A stretch of 64,000 bases of DNA, taken from positions 4,712,001 through 4,776,000 of the forward strand of contig OY969712.1 in the NCBI GenBank assembly GCA_963702105.1. Direction: 5' to 3'. This document shows, piece by piece, positions 37,506-46,076 of the stretch. Positions within the stretch are counted from its first letter, which is position 1. The number at the start of each line of letters is the position of its first letter. Made by a program: the position numbers and the translations under genes. Origin of the DNA: ZC4RG20 sp963702105 (GTDB lineage Bacteria; Pseudomonadota; Gammaproteobacteria; Steroidobacterales; Rariloculaceae). Under the pieces are notes generated by a model. That model saw only the letters and a program-made list of their open reading frames with translations. It was not told where the DNA came from and made no database searches.

Positions 37506-38441
37506 ATGGGAGGGCGTTTGGGGAAGCTGCGCATCGGCCTCGTGGGAGCCGGAAAGATTGCGCGGGACCAGCACATGCCGGCCATCGCAGCAAACGAAGC
37601 CTTCGAGCTCGTAGGCGTCGTCGATCCTGCCGCGCGGCTCGAGAGTGTCGCAAGCTTTGTCTCGCTGGAGGATCTGTTCAGCGCGGATCCGGCCGCGATC
37701 GCCGTTTGCACGCCGCCCCGGATGCGCCACGCGATCGCCCGCGCGGCGCTCGCCGCCGGCAAGCACGTGCTGCTCGAAAAGCCCCCCGCGGCCACCGTTG
37801 GCGAGTTGGAGGATTTGCGCAGCAGGGCCGAGGCGACTGGCCTCACACTGTTCACCGCATGGCACTCCCAATTTGGGCCGGCGGTTCCCGCGGCCAAGCA
37901 GTGGATCTGCGCACGTCGGCCGCGTCGAATCATGGTGACATGGCGCGAGGACGTGCGCCGCTGGCATCCCGGTCAGGACTGGATCTGGGAGGCCGGTGGC
38001 TTCGGGGTATTCGATCCCGGCATCAACGCCTTATCGATCCTAACGGCGATTCTGCCCGGCCGCGTCTTCGTGACCGCTGCGAATATCGAGGTTCCGGAAG
38101 ACCGTGCGACGCCGATTGCCGCCAGGCTGAGGCTCGCCACGAGCGAGGGCGCGCAGATCGAGGCGGAATTCGACTGGCGGCAAACCGGCACGCAGACCTG
38201 GGACATCGCTGTCGAAGCCGAGGATGGCAGCGAAATGCGGCTCTCGCGGGGCGGCCATCGACTCTCGGGTAACGATGTGCCGCCCGCCGATGCGCTCGGA
38301 GGCGAGTATCCGGCGATCTACCGCCGATTCGCGACGCTCGTCGCGCACGGAGAACGCGAGGTTCATTCCGATCCATTGCAGCTCGTCGCAGACGCGTTCC
38401 TCGTCGCGGAGCGGCGTACCGTCGCGCCGTTTGCCGAATGA
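37506..38441 (+). CDS. Gfo/Idh/MocA-family L-arabinose 1-dehydrogenase
   Basis: This protein of about 311 residues has the nucleotide fold LRIGLVGAGKIARDQHMPAI and the catalytic EKPP of MocA enzymes (HVLLEKPPAATVGE). Wording around residues 140-185 (WREDVRRWHPGQDWIWEAGG; FGVFDPGINALSILTAILP) closely recalls the Azospirillum-type L-arabinose/D-galactose 1-dehydrogenase. The reaction is L-arabinose to L-arabino-1,4-lactone with NAD(P)+. The start is unsettled: ATG 37506 lies upstream of GGAGGG, and ATG 37476 is also in frame, but both keep the Rossmann fold. It leads a rightward series with the epimerase and arabinofuranosidase. Confidence 0.88.
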   Translation: MGGRLGKLRIGLVGAGKIARDQHMPAIAANEAFELVGVVDPAARLESVASFVSLEDLFSADPAAIAVCTPPRMRHAIARAALAAGKHVLLEKPPAATVGELEDLRSRAEATGLTLFTAWHSQFGPAVPAAKQWICARRPRRIMVTWREDVRRWHPGQDWIWEAGGFGVFDPGINALSILTAILPGRVFVTAANIEVPEDRATPIAARLRLATSEGAQIEAEFDWRQTGTQTWDIAVEAEDGSEMRLSRGGHRLSGNDVPPADALGGEYPAIYRRFATLVAHGEREVHSDPLQLVADAFLVAERRTVAPFAE

Positions 38442-38488
38442 GTCGGACGAGGGATAAATCGAGGGGTCGGATGAGCCTTACGTCGCTT

Positions 38489-38517
38489 TTGACCGGGGCG
38501 CAACGATGCCTTATTGT
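38489..38517 (+). promoter_or_regulatory. candidate sigma-70 promoter of the aldose epimerase gene
   Basis: TTGACC, a 17-base spacer and TATTGT lie about 80 bp before the start. The -10 overlaps an operator-like motif. A flanking TTATTGT...ACAATAA inverted repeat (38511-38541) brackets it. Confidence 0.5.
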
Positions 38518-38527
38518 ATGAGTAATT
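38514..38527 (+). promoter_or_regulatory. operator-like motif TTGTATGAGTAATT upstream of the aldose epimerase
   Basis: This copy gives the reference form of the motif. It overlaps the candidate -10 box and lies inside an inverted repeat of TTATTGT, giving the best-defined operator of the set. Confidence 0.6.
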
Positions 38528-38597
38528 TAGAATGACAATAAAGCTGCGTGTGATCGGCCGCCGATGCTCGACCATACTGCGCAGCGGAAGGAAGAAG

Positions 38598-39767
38598 ATG
38601 GGGTCTCACAGCAAACGGGCGGGCGCCCTGCCTGCGGGTTTGATGCTCGCCGGGGCAACCATCGCGAGCGTCGTCGTGGGCCATGCTGCATCGGCGGCGA
38701 CGGCTGCAAAGAGCGTCTTCGGTACGCTGCGCGACGGCACGAAGATCGAATCGGTTACCCTCCGCAACGCCAAGGGCATGTCTGCGCGGATCATGACGCT
38801 CGGCGCCGCTCTACAGTCGCTCGGCGCCCCGGACCGCGACGGCCGCAGCGCCAATGTGGTGCTCGGCTACGCGACGCCGCAGAAGTATCTCGACGTGCCG
38901 AACTATTTCGGCGCCACCGTCGGCCGTTTTGCCAACCGCATCGCGGGCGCCCGCTTCACGCTCGACGGCAAGACCTATCACCTCGAGGCGAATGACCACG
39001 GCAACTCGCTGCACGGCGGCTTCAAGGGCTTCGATAAGCAGATCTGGGCGATCAAATCGGTGTCGTCCGGCCAGCCCGCGAGCGTCACGCTGACCTATCG
39101 GAGCCCGGACGGCTCGGGCGGCTATCCCGGCAACCTGGACGTCACGGCCGTCTATGCGCTGAGCGACGACAACGTCCTGTCGCTGACGTACACGGCGACG
39201 ACGGATGCGCCCACCATCGTCAACATCTCTAACCACAGCTTCTGGAACCTGCGCGGCGAGGCCAGCAGCCACGATGTCATGGACGAGGAGCTGACCATCG
39301 ACGCGGACGCCATCACGCCGGTCGACAAGAACCTGATCCCGACCGGCGAGATCCGCAAGGTCGACGGCACGCCGTTCGATTTTCGCAAGGGTCGAGCCAT
39401 CGGCGCACGGATCCGGGACGGTAAGGCGGAGCAGCTTCTGATCGGCAAGGGGTACGACCACAATTTCGTGCTCAATGGCCGCTCGGGCGGCGCGGTGCGC
39501 TTTGCCGCACGCCTTGCGGATCCTCATTCGGGGCGCGTCATGGCGATCTACACGGATCAGCCCGGCGTTCAGCTCTATACCGGCAACTTCCTGGATGGAT
39601 CTGTCGCTGGAACCAGCGATCACGTCTATCGCCAGACCGACGCGGTGGTCATGGAGCCCCAACATTTCCCGGACGCTCCCAATCAGCCTAATTTTGCGCC
39701 CGTCACGTTGCGGCCGGGCGAGACTTACACGAACAAGATCGAGTACCGGTTCTCGACGATCAAGTGA
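38598..39767 (+). CDS. exported aldose 1-epimerase (mutarotase)
   Basis: ATG 38598 follows GGAAGGAAGAAG and opens a signal peptide (GLMLAGATIASVVVGHAASAAT). An ATG at 38532 in frame is less likely. The 389-residue enzyme has the GalM motifs NRIAGARFTLDGKTYHLEANDHGNSLHGG split over residues about 115-145, His in NISNHSFWNL, and the catalytic acid region VMEPQHFPDAPNQPNF. It interconverts alpha and beta anomers of free aldoses. Periplasmic location fits action on arabinose released by the arabinofuranosidase, whose gene follows 60 bp downstream, before uptake. Confidence 0.93.
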   Translation: MGSHSKRAGALPAGLMLAGATIASVVVGHAASAATAAKSVFGTLRDGTKIESVTLRNAKGMSARIMTLGAALQSLGAPDRDGRSANVVLGYATPQKYLDVPNYFGATVGRFANRIAGARFTLDGKTYHLEANDHGNSLHGGFKGFDKQIWAIKSVSSGQPASVTLTYRSPDGSGGYPGNLDVTAVYALSDDNVLSLTYTATTDAPTIVNISNHSFWNLRGEASSHDVMDEELTIDADAITPVDKNLIPTGEIRKVDGTPFDFRKGRAIGARIRDGKAEQLLIGKGYDHNFVLNGRSGGAVRFAARLADPHSGRVMAIYTDQPGVQLYTGNFLDGSVAGTSDHVYRQTDAVVMEPQHFPDAPNQPNFAPVTLRPGETYTNKIEYRFSTIK

Positions 39768-39827
39768 CCGTCTTCGGCCGGCGCCGGCCCGAGTAGGGGC
39801 CGCGGCGAGATCCATAAGGAGGCGACA

Positions 39828-41405
39828 GTGACGAGGCAGGCCAAGCAGCGCCGTGCGGCGATACTGACGGTTTTGGCAGCGTTCATCTCGGGCCCCGCCC
39901 TGACTCAGACGACGCTCTCGGCAAGTGTGACTATCCATGCGGACAAGCCGGGCGCGCAGATCAGTCCGGAGCTCTTCGGCCAGTTTTCAGAGCATCTCGG
40001 TCACGGCATCTACGGCGGTCTGTGGGTCGGCAAGGACTCGAAGATCCCCAACACGGATGGTCTCCGGAACGATGTCACCGCCGCGCTCAAGGACCTGCGC
40101 GTGCCGGTCGTGCGCTGGCCCGGCGGCTGCTTCGCCGATGAATATCACTGGCGCGACGGCGTCGGGCCGTCGGACAAAAGGCCCGTCACCGTAAACACCA
40201 ACTGGGGCGGCGTCCCGGAACCGAATTCGTTCGGCACCGACGAGTTCATGAAATTCGTCCGGATGATCGGGACGAAGGCCTATGTGAACGCCAACGTCGG
40301 TACCGGCACGCCGGCGGAGATGGCCGACTGGCTCAAATACATGACCGCCGATCAGGACACGACGCTCGTCCGCATGCGCGCGGCGAACGGCCACAAGGAT
40401 CCCTACAAGGTGCCCTTCTGGGCGATCGGCAACGAAACCTCGGGCTGCGGCGGCAACATGACGCCGGACTATTACGTCGACCTGTTCCGCCGCTATTCGA
40501 CCTTCCTCAAATCTCCCCCGGGCACCCGGCCGCTGATCATCGCAAGCGGCGGCCACGACGATAACGGGCCGGTCTGGACCCGCACGATTCTCGAAAAGGG
40601 CGGCCCGAATGTCGGCGCCATCACCTATCACTACTACACGATCCCCTCGCGCACTCACGACTGGCAGCACAAGGGCAATTCGACGGGGTTCCCGGAAAGC
40701 GAATGGATCTCGACCATGGTGAACGCGCTCGAGATCGGCGACCACATCGCCGACAACATCAAGGTCATGGACGAGCTCGATCCGGACAAAAAGGTCGCTC
40801 TGTTCGTCGACGAATGGGGCACGTGGTACGACCCGGAACCGGGCCGCAACCCCGGCTTTCTCTATCAGCAGAACACGGTGCGCGATGCGGTGGTGGCCGC
40901 GACCGAGCTCCATATCTTCATGAAGCACGCAGACCGCATCCGCATGGCCAACATCGCGCAAACCATCAATGTATTGCAGGCCATGATCCTGACCGACGGT
41001 CAGAAAATGGTTTTGACCCCGACCTACCACGTCTTTCATATGATGATTCCGTTCCAGGGAGCGACCAGTCTGCCAGCCGATGTCGATACGCCGGCTTACG
41101 CCGATGCCGGCATGTCGGTCCCGGCGATCAGCGTGGCGGCCGCTCGGGATTCGAACGGCGAAATCGTCTATTCCTTGACCAACCGCGATCCGACGCGGCC
41201 CGTGAAGGTGTCGACCGTTATCGAGGGCGCCAAAGCGAAGTCGGTGGGCGGTCTTGTGCTGACCGGCGCCGCGATGGACTCGCGCAACACTTTCGCCCAT
41301 CCTGATGACGTACATCCAGTGTCGTTCAATGGGGCGACGGTTTCCGGCGGCAAGCTGACCGTAGACTTGCCTGCGAAGTCTGTGGTGGTTCTCGACGTAA
41401 GATAG
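39828..41405 (+). CDS. GH51 alpha-L-arabinofuranosidase, exported
   Basis: GTG 39828 lies six bases after AAGGAGG. A signal peptide (AAILTVLAAFISGPALT) precedes the (beta/alpha)8 barrel. The acid/base is Glu203 in PFWAIGNETSGCG, the nucleophile Glu329 in ALFVDEWGTWYD, and SPELFGQFSEHLGHGIYGGL at the N-terminus is the family signature. The C-terminal beta-sandwich ends in VDLPAKSVVVLDVR. It releases terminal arabinofuranose from arabinan or arabinoxylan side chains. It is the last gene of the rightward arabinose group and converges with the FAH-fold dehydratase, 33 bp apart. Confidence 0.95.
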   Translation: MTRQAKQRRAAILTVLAAFISGPALTQTTLSASVTIHADKPGAQISPELFGQFSEHLGHGIYGGLWVGKDSKIPNTDGLRNDVTAALKDLRVPVVRWPGGCFADEYHWRDGVGPSDKRPVTVNTNWGGVPEPNSFGTDEFMKFVRMIGTKAYVNANVGTGTPAEMADWLKYMTADQDTTLVRMRAANGHKDPYKVPFWAIGNETSGCGGNMTPDYYVDLFRRYSTFLKSPPGTRPLIIASGGHDDNGPVWTRTILEKGGPNVGAITYHYYTIPSRTHDWQHKGNSTGFPESEWISTMVNALEIGDHIADNIKVMDELDPDKKVALFVDEWGTWYDPEPGRNPGFLYQQNTVRDAVVAATELHIFMKHADRIRMANIAQTINVLQAMILTDGQKMVLTPTYHVFHMMIPFQGATSLPADVDTPAYADAGMSVPAISVAAARDSNGEIVYSLTNRDPTRPVKVSTVIEGAKAKSVGGLVLTGAAMDSRNTFAHPDDVHPVSFNGATVSGGKLTVDLPAKSVVVLDVR

Positions 41406-41438
41406 CGAAGCTGCCGCAAAAGGAATGCGCCGGTTCGC

Positions 41439-42584
41439 CTAACGGGGCTTGTTCAGCCCGCGTTCGGCGAGATTTCTCATAAGTGCGCGCACACCAAAGA
41501 CCCAAGGCGCGGCCGCCTTGGACGTGGTCACGTCGTTGATCAACGTACCGAGCCTCGAACTGGACACGGCGACTCTGTCGCCAAGCTTGTGTGAGAACCC
41601 GCGACCTTCGCCGTCTCGATCCTTCGTGGGCGCAAATGCGGTGCCGAGCAGGAGCGCGAAGCCATCAGGATATTGATGTTCGCTGAGCGCCTGATCGATC
41701 AAGACCAGCGGGTCGCGGCTGATGTGCCTCATCGAGCTTATTGCCGAGAGGCTAAACCCATCCGCTCCAGCGATCTTTAGATGAACGTCGGTGCTGCGCA
41801 CGTCGTCGATCGTGAAGCGGCCGTCGAAGAGTCGTATGAAAGGACCCAGCGCACACGAAGCATTGTTGTCCTTCGCCTTCCCCAGCAAAAGGGCCGAACG
41901 GCCCTCGAAGTCACGCAGGTTCACGTCGTTTCCGAGCGTCGCCCCTACGGGTGCCCCGGAAGCGTTCATGACCACGGCGATTTCTGGTTCGGGGTTGTTC
42001 CAAACGGAGTCGGATCGTACGCCGATTTCCGCGCCCCAGCCGACCGTGGCAAGAACAGGCGCCTTGGTGAAGATCTCGGCGTCCGGGCCGATCGCCACCT
42101 CGAGGTACTGGGACCACATACCGTCCCTGATCAACGTGCTCTTCAGCATCGCCGCCTCGCGTGAACCCGGCACGACCGCACGCACACTCCCTCCAATCGC
42201 GGCCTCGAGGCGCTTCCGGATCTCGGCCGCCGCCGCACTGTCGCCGCGTGCGCGCTCCTCGATTACCCGCTCGAGGGCCGAAAGCGCGAATGTCACGCCG
42301 GCAGCTTTCACGCACTGCAGGTCTATAGGGCTCAAAAGGCGGATATCGGCCTCGAGCGCCCCAGAGAGCTCGATCGACTCCACGGCGCCGAGATCCTCGC
42401 CTTTCGCCGTCCGCGGCTCGACTTCAACCAGGTCCGCGGAAGTCGGCGCGAGGCGCGACATATCGAAGAGATGACCGTTACGAACGAGAACCGGCGTTGG
42501 GCCGTCGCCCCGATCGATCCGCCCCGCGAATATGCCCTCTCTCCAGTCTTCCGGCAGATGGCTATCGACGTCGAACAGATCCAT
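41439..42584 (-). CDS. FAH-fold 2-keto-3-deoxy-pentonate dehydratase (XylX-like)
   Basis: ATG 42584 follows GCAGGAG at nine bases. The 381-residue protein is of the fumarylacetoacetate-hydrolase superfamily. Metal ligands are expected in SVWNNPEPEIAVVM (E-x-E) and the following Asp in GNDVNLRDFEGR, and ASCALGPFIRLFD matches 2-keto-3-deoxy-D-xylonate dehydratase (Caulobacter XylX type). It would make 2-oxoglutarate semialdehyde from a 2-keto-3-deoxypentonate, the same chemistry as the DapA-fold enzyme at 29003-29941, perhaps with the opposite C4 stereochemistry. An operator-like motif lies about 110 bp upstream. Confidence 0.87.
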   Translation of the reverse strand: MDLFDVDSHLPEDWREGIFAGRIDRGDGPTPVLVRNGHLFDMSRLAPTSADLVEVEPRTAKGEDLGAVESIELSGALEADIRLLSPIDLQCVKAAGVTFALSALERVIEERARGDSAAAAEIRKRLEAAIGGSVRAVVPGSREAAMLKSTLIRDGMWSQYLEVAIGPDAEIFTKAPVLATVGWGAEIGVRSDSVWNNPEPEIAVVMNASGAPVGATLGNDVNLRDFEGRSALLLGKAKDNNASCALGPFIRLFDGRFTIDDVRSTDVHLKIAGADGFSLSAISSMRHISRDPLVLIDQALSEHQYPDGFALLLGTAFAPTKDRDGEGRGFSHKLGDRVAVSSSRLGTLINDVTTSKAAAPWVFGVRALMRNLAERGLNKPR

Positions 42585-42936
42585 GGCTCGGCACTCCTGC
42601 TTGTCGCCCCTGTATCGATTACGCAAACGTCGCGGCACCGCGATTGCAGTCTCTCGAGACTCATCCGTTGCTCGCGTTGCGTTTTGCGATGTCATTACTC
42701 ATACTAATTCCGAGACCGTAGATGGCGAAATTCCCATAAACAAGCCGGTCTGCTGTCCACCAGGGCGTCTACGAAGCGCTCTTCGGGCATGACGTCATGT
42801 TCGTGCGCATCGACGTATTCATGCACGTTGACCCGAGACTGTCCAACGAACGCCGTTTCTCGACCTTCTTCCAGCCGCCGGGTACTGGAGCGGTCGAAAG
42901 GGCGAAGTTCCCGCGAATCGTGAGAGGAAACAAATC
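42585..42936. other. divergent intergenic region
   Basis: This region separates the leftward FAH-fold gene from the rightward carboxylesterase gene. It contains one operator-like motif (42693-42706) and no convincing gene. Open frames across it lack family-like sequence. Confidence 0.4.
42693..42706 (-). promoter_or_regulatory. operator-like motif TAGTATGAGTAATG upstream of the FAH-fold dehydratase
   Basis: Read on the minus strand, this copy differs from the reference at two positions. The first six bases (TAGTAT) could be a -10 box, though a matching -35 is poor (TTCGCC at 17 bases). Confidence 0.5.
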
Positions 42937-44622
42937 ATGACGGTCGATTCCAGCAACGGTGGGGTTTTCAATCGTCGAGGCCTCCTGAAGGGTGCAGCGG
43001 TGGCAGGGATGGGTGCCATGCTGGGCGCCGGAGAAGAAGCACGGGCGTACCCATTGCAGAACGGCGAACGCGACGGCCCTCGCGGCTGCAGCACGCCGCG
43101 GTCGGCGGTCGTCAAGACTCGGTACGGCAAGGTGCGTGGCTTCGTAGCCGGCGAAGTCTTCACGTTCAAGGGCATCCCGTATGGCGACGACACGGGCGGC
43201 GAGAACCGTTGGCTGCCGGCCAAGGCGCCGAAGATGTGGGACAACGAATACCCGGCTCTCGCCTACGGCGCCAATTGTCCTCAGGACCTGCACGATTTTC
43301 GGAACATCGAGCACACTTTCCTGCAGCAGTGGGACGATGGCTTCCTCGGCGAGGACATGCTGAAACTGAATGTATGGACACCGGCGCTCTCGGGCAATCG
43401 GCCCGTCATGGTCTATTTTCACGGCGGCGGATACAGCTTCGGTTCCTCTTACGAGCTGGCTGCACATGACGGTGCGCAAATGGCGCGCAACCACGACGTC
43501 GTCCAAGTTTCGGTGAACCACCGCCTCAACGTTCTGGGCTTCTTCGATCTCGCCGAGATCGGCGGATCGGCGTATGAAGACTCGGTCAACGTCGGCATGA
43601 CGGATCTGGTCGCGGCGCTGCACTGGGTAAAGGAGAACATCCAGAAATTCGGCGGCAACCCGGACAACATCCTGATCTACGGCCAGTCCGGCGGCGGTTC
43701 TAAGGTCACCACCCTTTTGGGCATGGCTTCGGCCAAGGGTCTCATTCAACGTGCGATCGTTCAGTCGGGCGGCGGAGGTACTCAGCCCAGCGCCGAGCAA
43801 TCCCGCGACTTCGCCCGCCGACTCCACGCGGCCCTCGGCAAGCCGGATGTTGCGGCGCTTCAAAAGATGAGCTGGAAAGCGCTGTACGATGCCGGCAACC
43901 GCCTTGCCATGGAGATCAACGGCCCTCTCGACTTCGACAAGATGGTCATGACTCTCAACTCAGGCCCGGCGCGAGTGGGCTGGAGTCCCACGGTGGACGG
44001 GCGTCTGATTACCGTCGCGTCATACAGTGCGGCTGTGACCGACGTTTCGAAGGATGTGCCCGTGATCATCGGCAACGTCAGCGAAGAAGGCATGCGCTAC
44101 AGCCAGAACCCCACGGAGGCCGAATGGCGCGATCAGCTCGCTTCGCTCATGGATGCCGAGAAGGCTTCCGCGCTCGTCAACTCAATGAAGAAGGCGCACC
44201 CCGAAAAGGCGATCCGCACGCTTTCCTACGGTGTCGCGGGACTTGCTCAGCGCAACAACGTGCAGCACATGGTGAAGCTGAAGTATGACCAGCACGGGGC
44301 GCCGGTCTATCAGTATCTGTTCCAGTGGCAATCGCCGCAGCTCGATGGCGTCGCGGGTGCCTGGCATACCGCCGAGCTCGCGTTCTGTTTCGACAACACG
44401 AGGCGTTGCGAACAGGGCACCGGCGATACACCGGAGGCGCGTACGCTGGCCGGCAAAATGGCGACGGCATGGGCCAACTTTGCACGCACGGGCAATCCGA
44501 GCCAGCCGGAACTCGAATGGACGCCGAGCGACCCGGTGCGATGCCAAACCATGGTATTCGACGATCACTGCCGAATGGAGGACGACCCCGAGGGCGCATC
44601 GCGGCGGATACTGCTTTCTTGA
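42937..44622 (+). CDS. type-B carboxylesterase with Tat signal
   Basis: This 561-residue alpha/beta hydrolase is exported by the Tat route (NRRGLLKGAAVAGMGAMLGA). It has the family's opening (VVKTRYGKVRGF; FKGIPYG), oxyanion HGGG at 162-165, nucleophile Ser251 in YGQSGGGSK, and catalytic His in AGAWHTAELAF. The acid is probably the Glu of GNVSEEGMR. Such esterases cut simple esters; in this locus acetyl, feruloyl or methyl esters of cell-wall sugars are plausible. It is convergent with the CE1-type esterase gene; a perfect hairpin lies between them. Confidence 0.9.
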   Translation: MTVDSSNGGVFNRRGLLKGAAVAGMGAMLGAGEEARAYPLQNGERDGPRGCSTPRSAVVKTRYGKVRGFVAGEVFTFKGIPYGDDTGGENRWLPAKAPKMWDNEYPALAYGANCPQDLHDFRNIEHTFLQQWDDGFLGEDMLKLNVWTPALSGNRPVMVYFHGGGYSFGSSYELAAHDGAQMARNHDVVQVSVNHRLNVLGFFDLAEIGGSAYEDSVNVGMTDLVAALHWVKENIQKFGGNPDNILIYGQSGGGSKVTTLLGMASAKGLIQRAIVQSGGGGTQPSAEQSRDFARRLHAALGKPDVAALQKMSWKALYDAGNRLAMEINGPLDFDKMVMTLNSGPARVGWSPTVDGRLITVASYSAAVTDVSKDVPVIIGNVSEEGMRYSQNPTEAEWRDQLASLMDAEKASALVNSMKKAHPEKAIRTLSYGVAGLAQRNNVQHMVKLKYDQHGAPVYQYLFQWQSPQLDGVAGAWHTAELAFCFDNTRRCEQGTGDTPEARTLAGKMATAWANFARTGNPSQPELEWTPSDPVRCQTMVFDDHCRMEDDPEGASRRILLS

Positions 44623-44671
44623 CGCCAGCGATAGGGCGGTCTTCCGCGATCTAGCCGAGCCGTAACGACCC

Positions 44672-44702
44672 GCTGCTGTTCGAGCGCTACTCGAACAGCA
44701 GC
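44672..44702. terminator. perfect 13-bp hairpin between convergent esterase genes
   Basis: GCTGCTGTTCGAG and its complement flank a five-base loop. The stem overlaps the last codons and stop of the CE1-type gene (44687), so the codons LLFE form one arm. It lacks a T-run on either strand, so terminator function is only likely. Confidence 0.5.
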
Positions 44703-45874
44703 GGCGCGAGATCGTGAAGATAGTGCCGCCATACGCGCCAGTGATGCGCGCCTTCGGATTGGACGAAAACGTGCTTGATGCCGGCTTCGGTGAGCGCGTC
44801 CGAGAGCGCCTTGGCGCCTTTCATTGCCGTATCTTGTCTGCCGCAGGCGATCCAGATAAGTTTGGTTTCCTTGTTGATCTTTTCGGGGTCGGCGGCAAGC
44901 TTCGCGATGAGCTCTGAGTCCCCGCCAGTCGGGCCCGGGCCGATGCCCGCGCTCATCACGCCGACATAGCTGAACGTGTCCAGGTTGCCTAAGCCGAAAC
45001 GTGCAGCCTGTCCGCCGCCCATCGAAAAGCCGGCGATTGCCCGATGTTCCCGATCCGCGATCGTGCGGTATTTCTTGTCGATCATCGGGATGATGTCTTC
45101 GAGAATGTCGCGCTCATAGAGCGCCATATCGCCACCGAAGGCTCCCGCATGTGCGGCCGGAATTCCGGTGTCATCGCCATTCACGTGAGCGCCGCCGTAG
45201 CCGAGCGGCATGACGACGAGGAACGGCTGTATCTGCCCGCGCGCCAGAAGATTGTCGAGGATGTCATTGGCTCGGCCGTAGCGATGCCAGGATTGCTGAT
45301 CGTTCGCATACCCGTGCAGGAGATAAAGCACCGGATAGCGCTTATTCGGGTGATCGTCATATCCCGGGGGCACATAGACGGTCAATTGGCGAATGACGCC
45401 GCCATTCGATTTCGACTTGTACAGGATGTTCCGGATCTCGCCGTGCGGCACATCCTGCACAGCATAGAAAGCAGGCTCCTTCGTCGGCACCGTAAGGAGG
45501 CTTGTTGTCGTGCTCGTTACATAGCCGATTTTTACGCGCGGATTGCTGGGATCGATCAGCCGCACGCCGTCCACGACGAAGAAATAGACGTACATTTCAG
45601 GTGGGAGCGGCCCGACGGTGACGCTCCAGACGCCGTCATCGCCCTTGGTCAACGCCGTGTCGTCGCCGAAATCGCCGGACACCATCACGGATTTGGCTTC
45701 CGGCGCTTTCAAGCGGAACGTCACACGGCCGTCCTCGGCGACGGACGGGGATTCGATGCCCGTCCCGCCCCGCATCCCAACCTCCTGAGCCCAGACGGGC
45801 TGCGCCAAAAGCGCGACGAGACACGATGCCGCCAGCGTGGCGCACATTACGAATACCGACAGCATTCGCTTCAT
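44687..45874 (-). CDS. CE1-type esterase with CBM48-like N-terminal domain, secreted
   Basis: This 395-residue protein follows GGAGG and has a signal peptide ending near PVWAQ. Residues about 45-125 form an immunoglobulin-like CBM48/E-set module (VTFRLKAPEAKSVMVSGDFG). The esterase D/CE1 domain follows, with LLHGYANDQQSW, nucleophile Ser284 in AGFSMGGGQA, and His in GAHHWRVWRHYL. This architecture is shared with bacterial feruloyl and acetyl-xylan esterases of plant-biomass loci. An operator-like motif about 120 bp upstream puts it in the arabinose regulon. Confidence 0.93.
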   Translation of the reverse strand: MKRMLSVFVMCATLAASCLVALLAQPVWAQEVGMRGGTGIESPSVAEDGRVTFRLKAPEAKSVMVSGDFGDDTALTKGDDGVWSVTVGPLPPEMYVYFFVVDGVRLIDPSNPRVKIGYVTSTTTSLLTVPTKEPAFYAVQDVPHGEIRNILYKSKSNGGVIRQLTVYVPPGYDDHPNKRYPVLYLLHGYANDQQSWHRYGRANDILDNLLARGQIQPFLVVMPLGYGGAHVNGDDTGIPAAHAGAFGGDMALYERDILEDIIPMIDKKYRTIADREHRAIAGFSMGGGQAARFGLGNLDTFSYVGVMSAGIGPGPTGGDSELIAKLAADPEKINKETKLIWIACGRQDTAMKGAKALSDALTEAGIKHVFVQSEGAHHWRVWRHYLHDLAPLLFE

Positions 45875-45991
45875 TTTCGACCTCCGGGCTTCACTTTTGG
45901 CTTTTTGATCAAACGAAGGGCCGAATCACTCGAGGCGCCTCGCTCAACGGCCGAAATCTCCCCTTTCGGCGGACGCGAACGGCAAGTTATT

Positions 45992-46005
45992 TTGTAGGAG
46001 TAATG
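45992..46005 (+). promoter_or_regulatory. operator-like motif TTGTAGGAGTAATG upstream of the CE1-type esterase
   Basis: This copy lies in the 202-bp gap between the esterase and the DUF8021 gene. It is oriented opposite to the esterase gene, unlike the other copies, which face the genes they precede. It matches the reference form except at one or two positions. Confidence 0.45.
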
Positions 46006-46076
46006 CCAAAGAGTCCAGCCGAAGGTAAGCCTCCCGGCTAGCCGCGCGTTGGCCTGCGATGACCGGGATCGTGCCC

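Noticed and set aside
40987..41315. Long antisense frame across the arabinofuranosidase gene
   Set aside because: It is a shadow; the plus strand has the GH51 catalytic residues.
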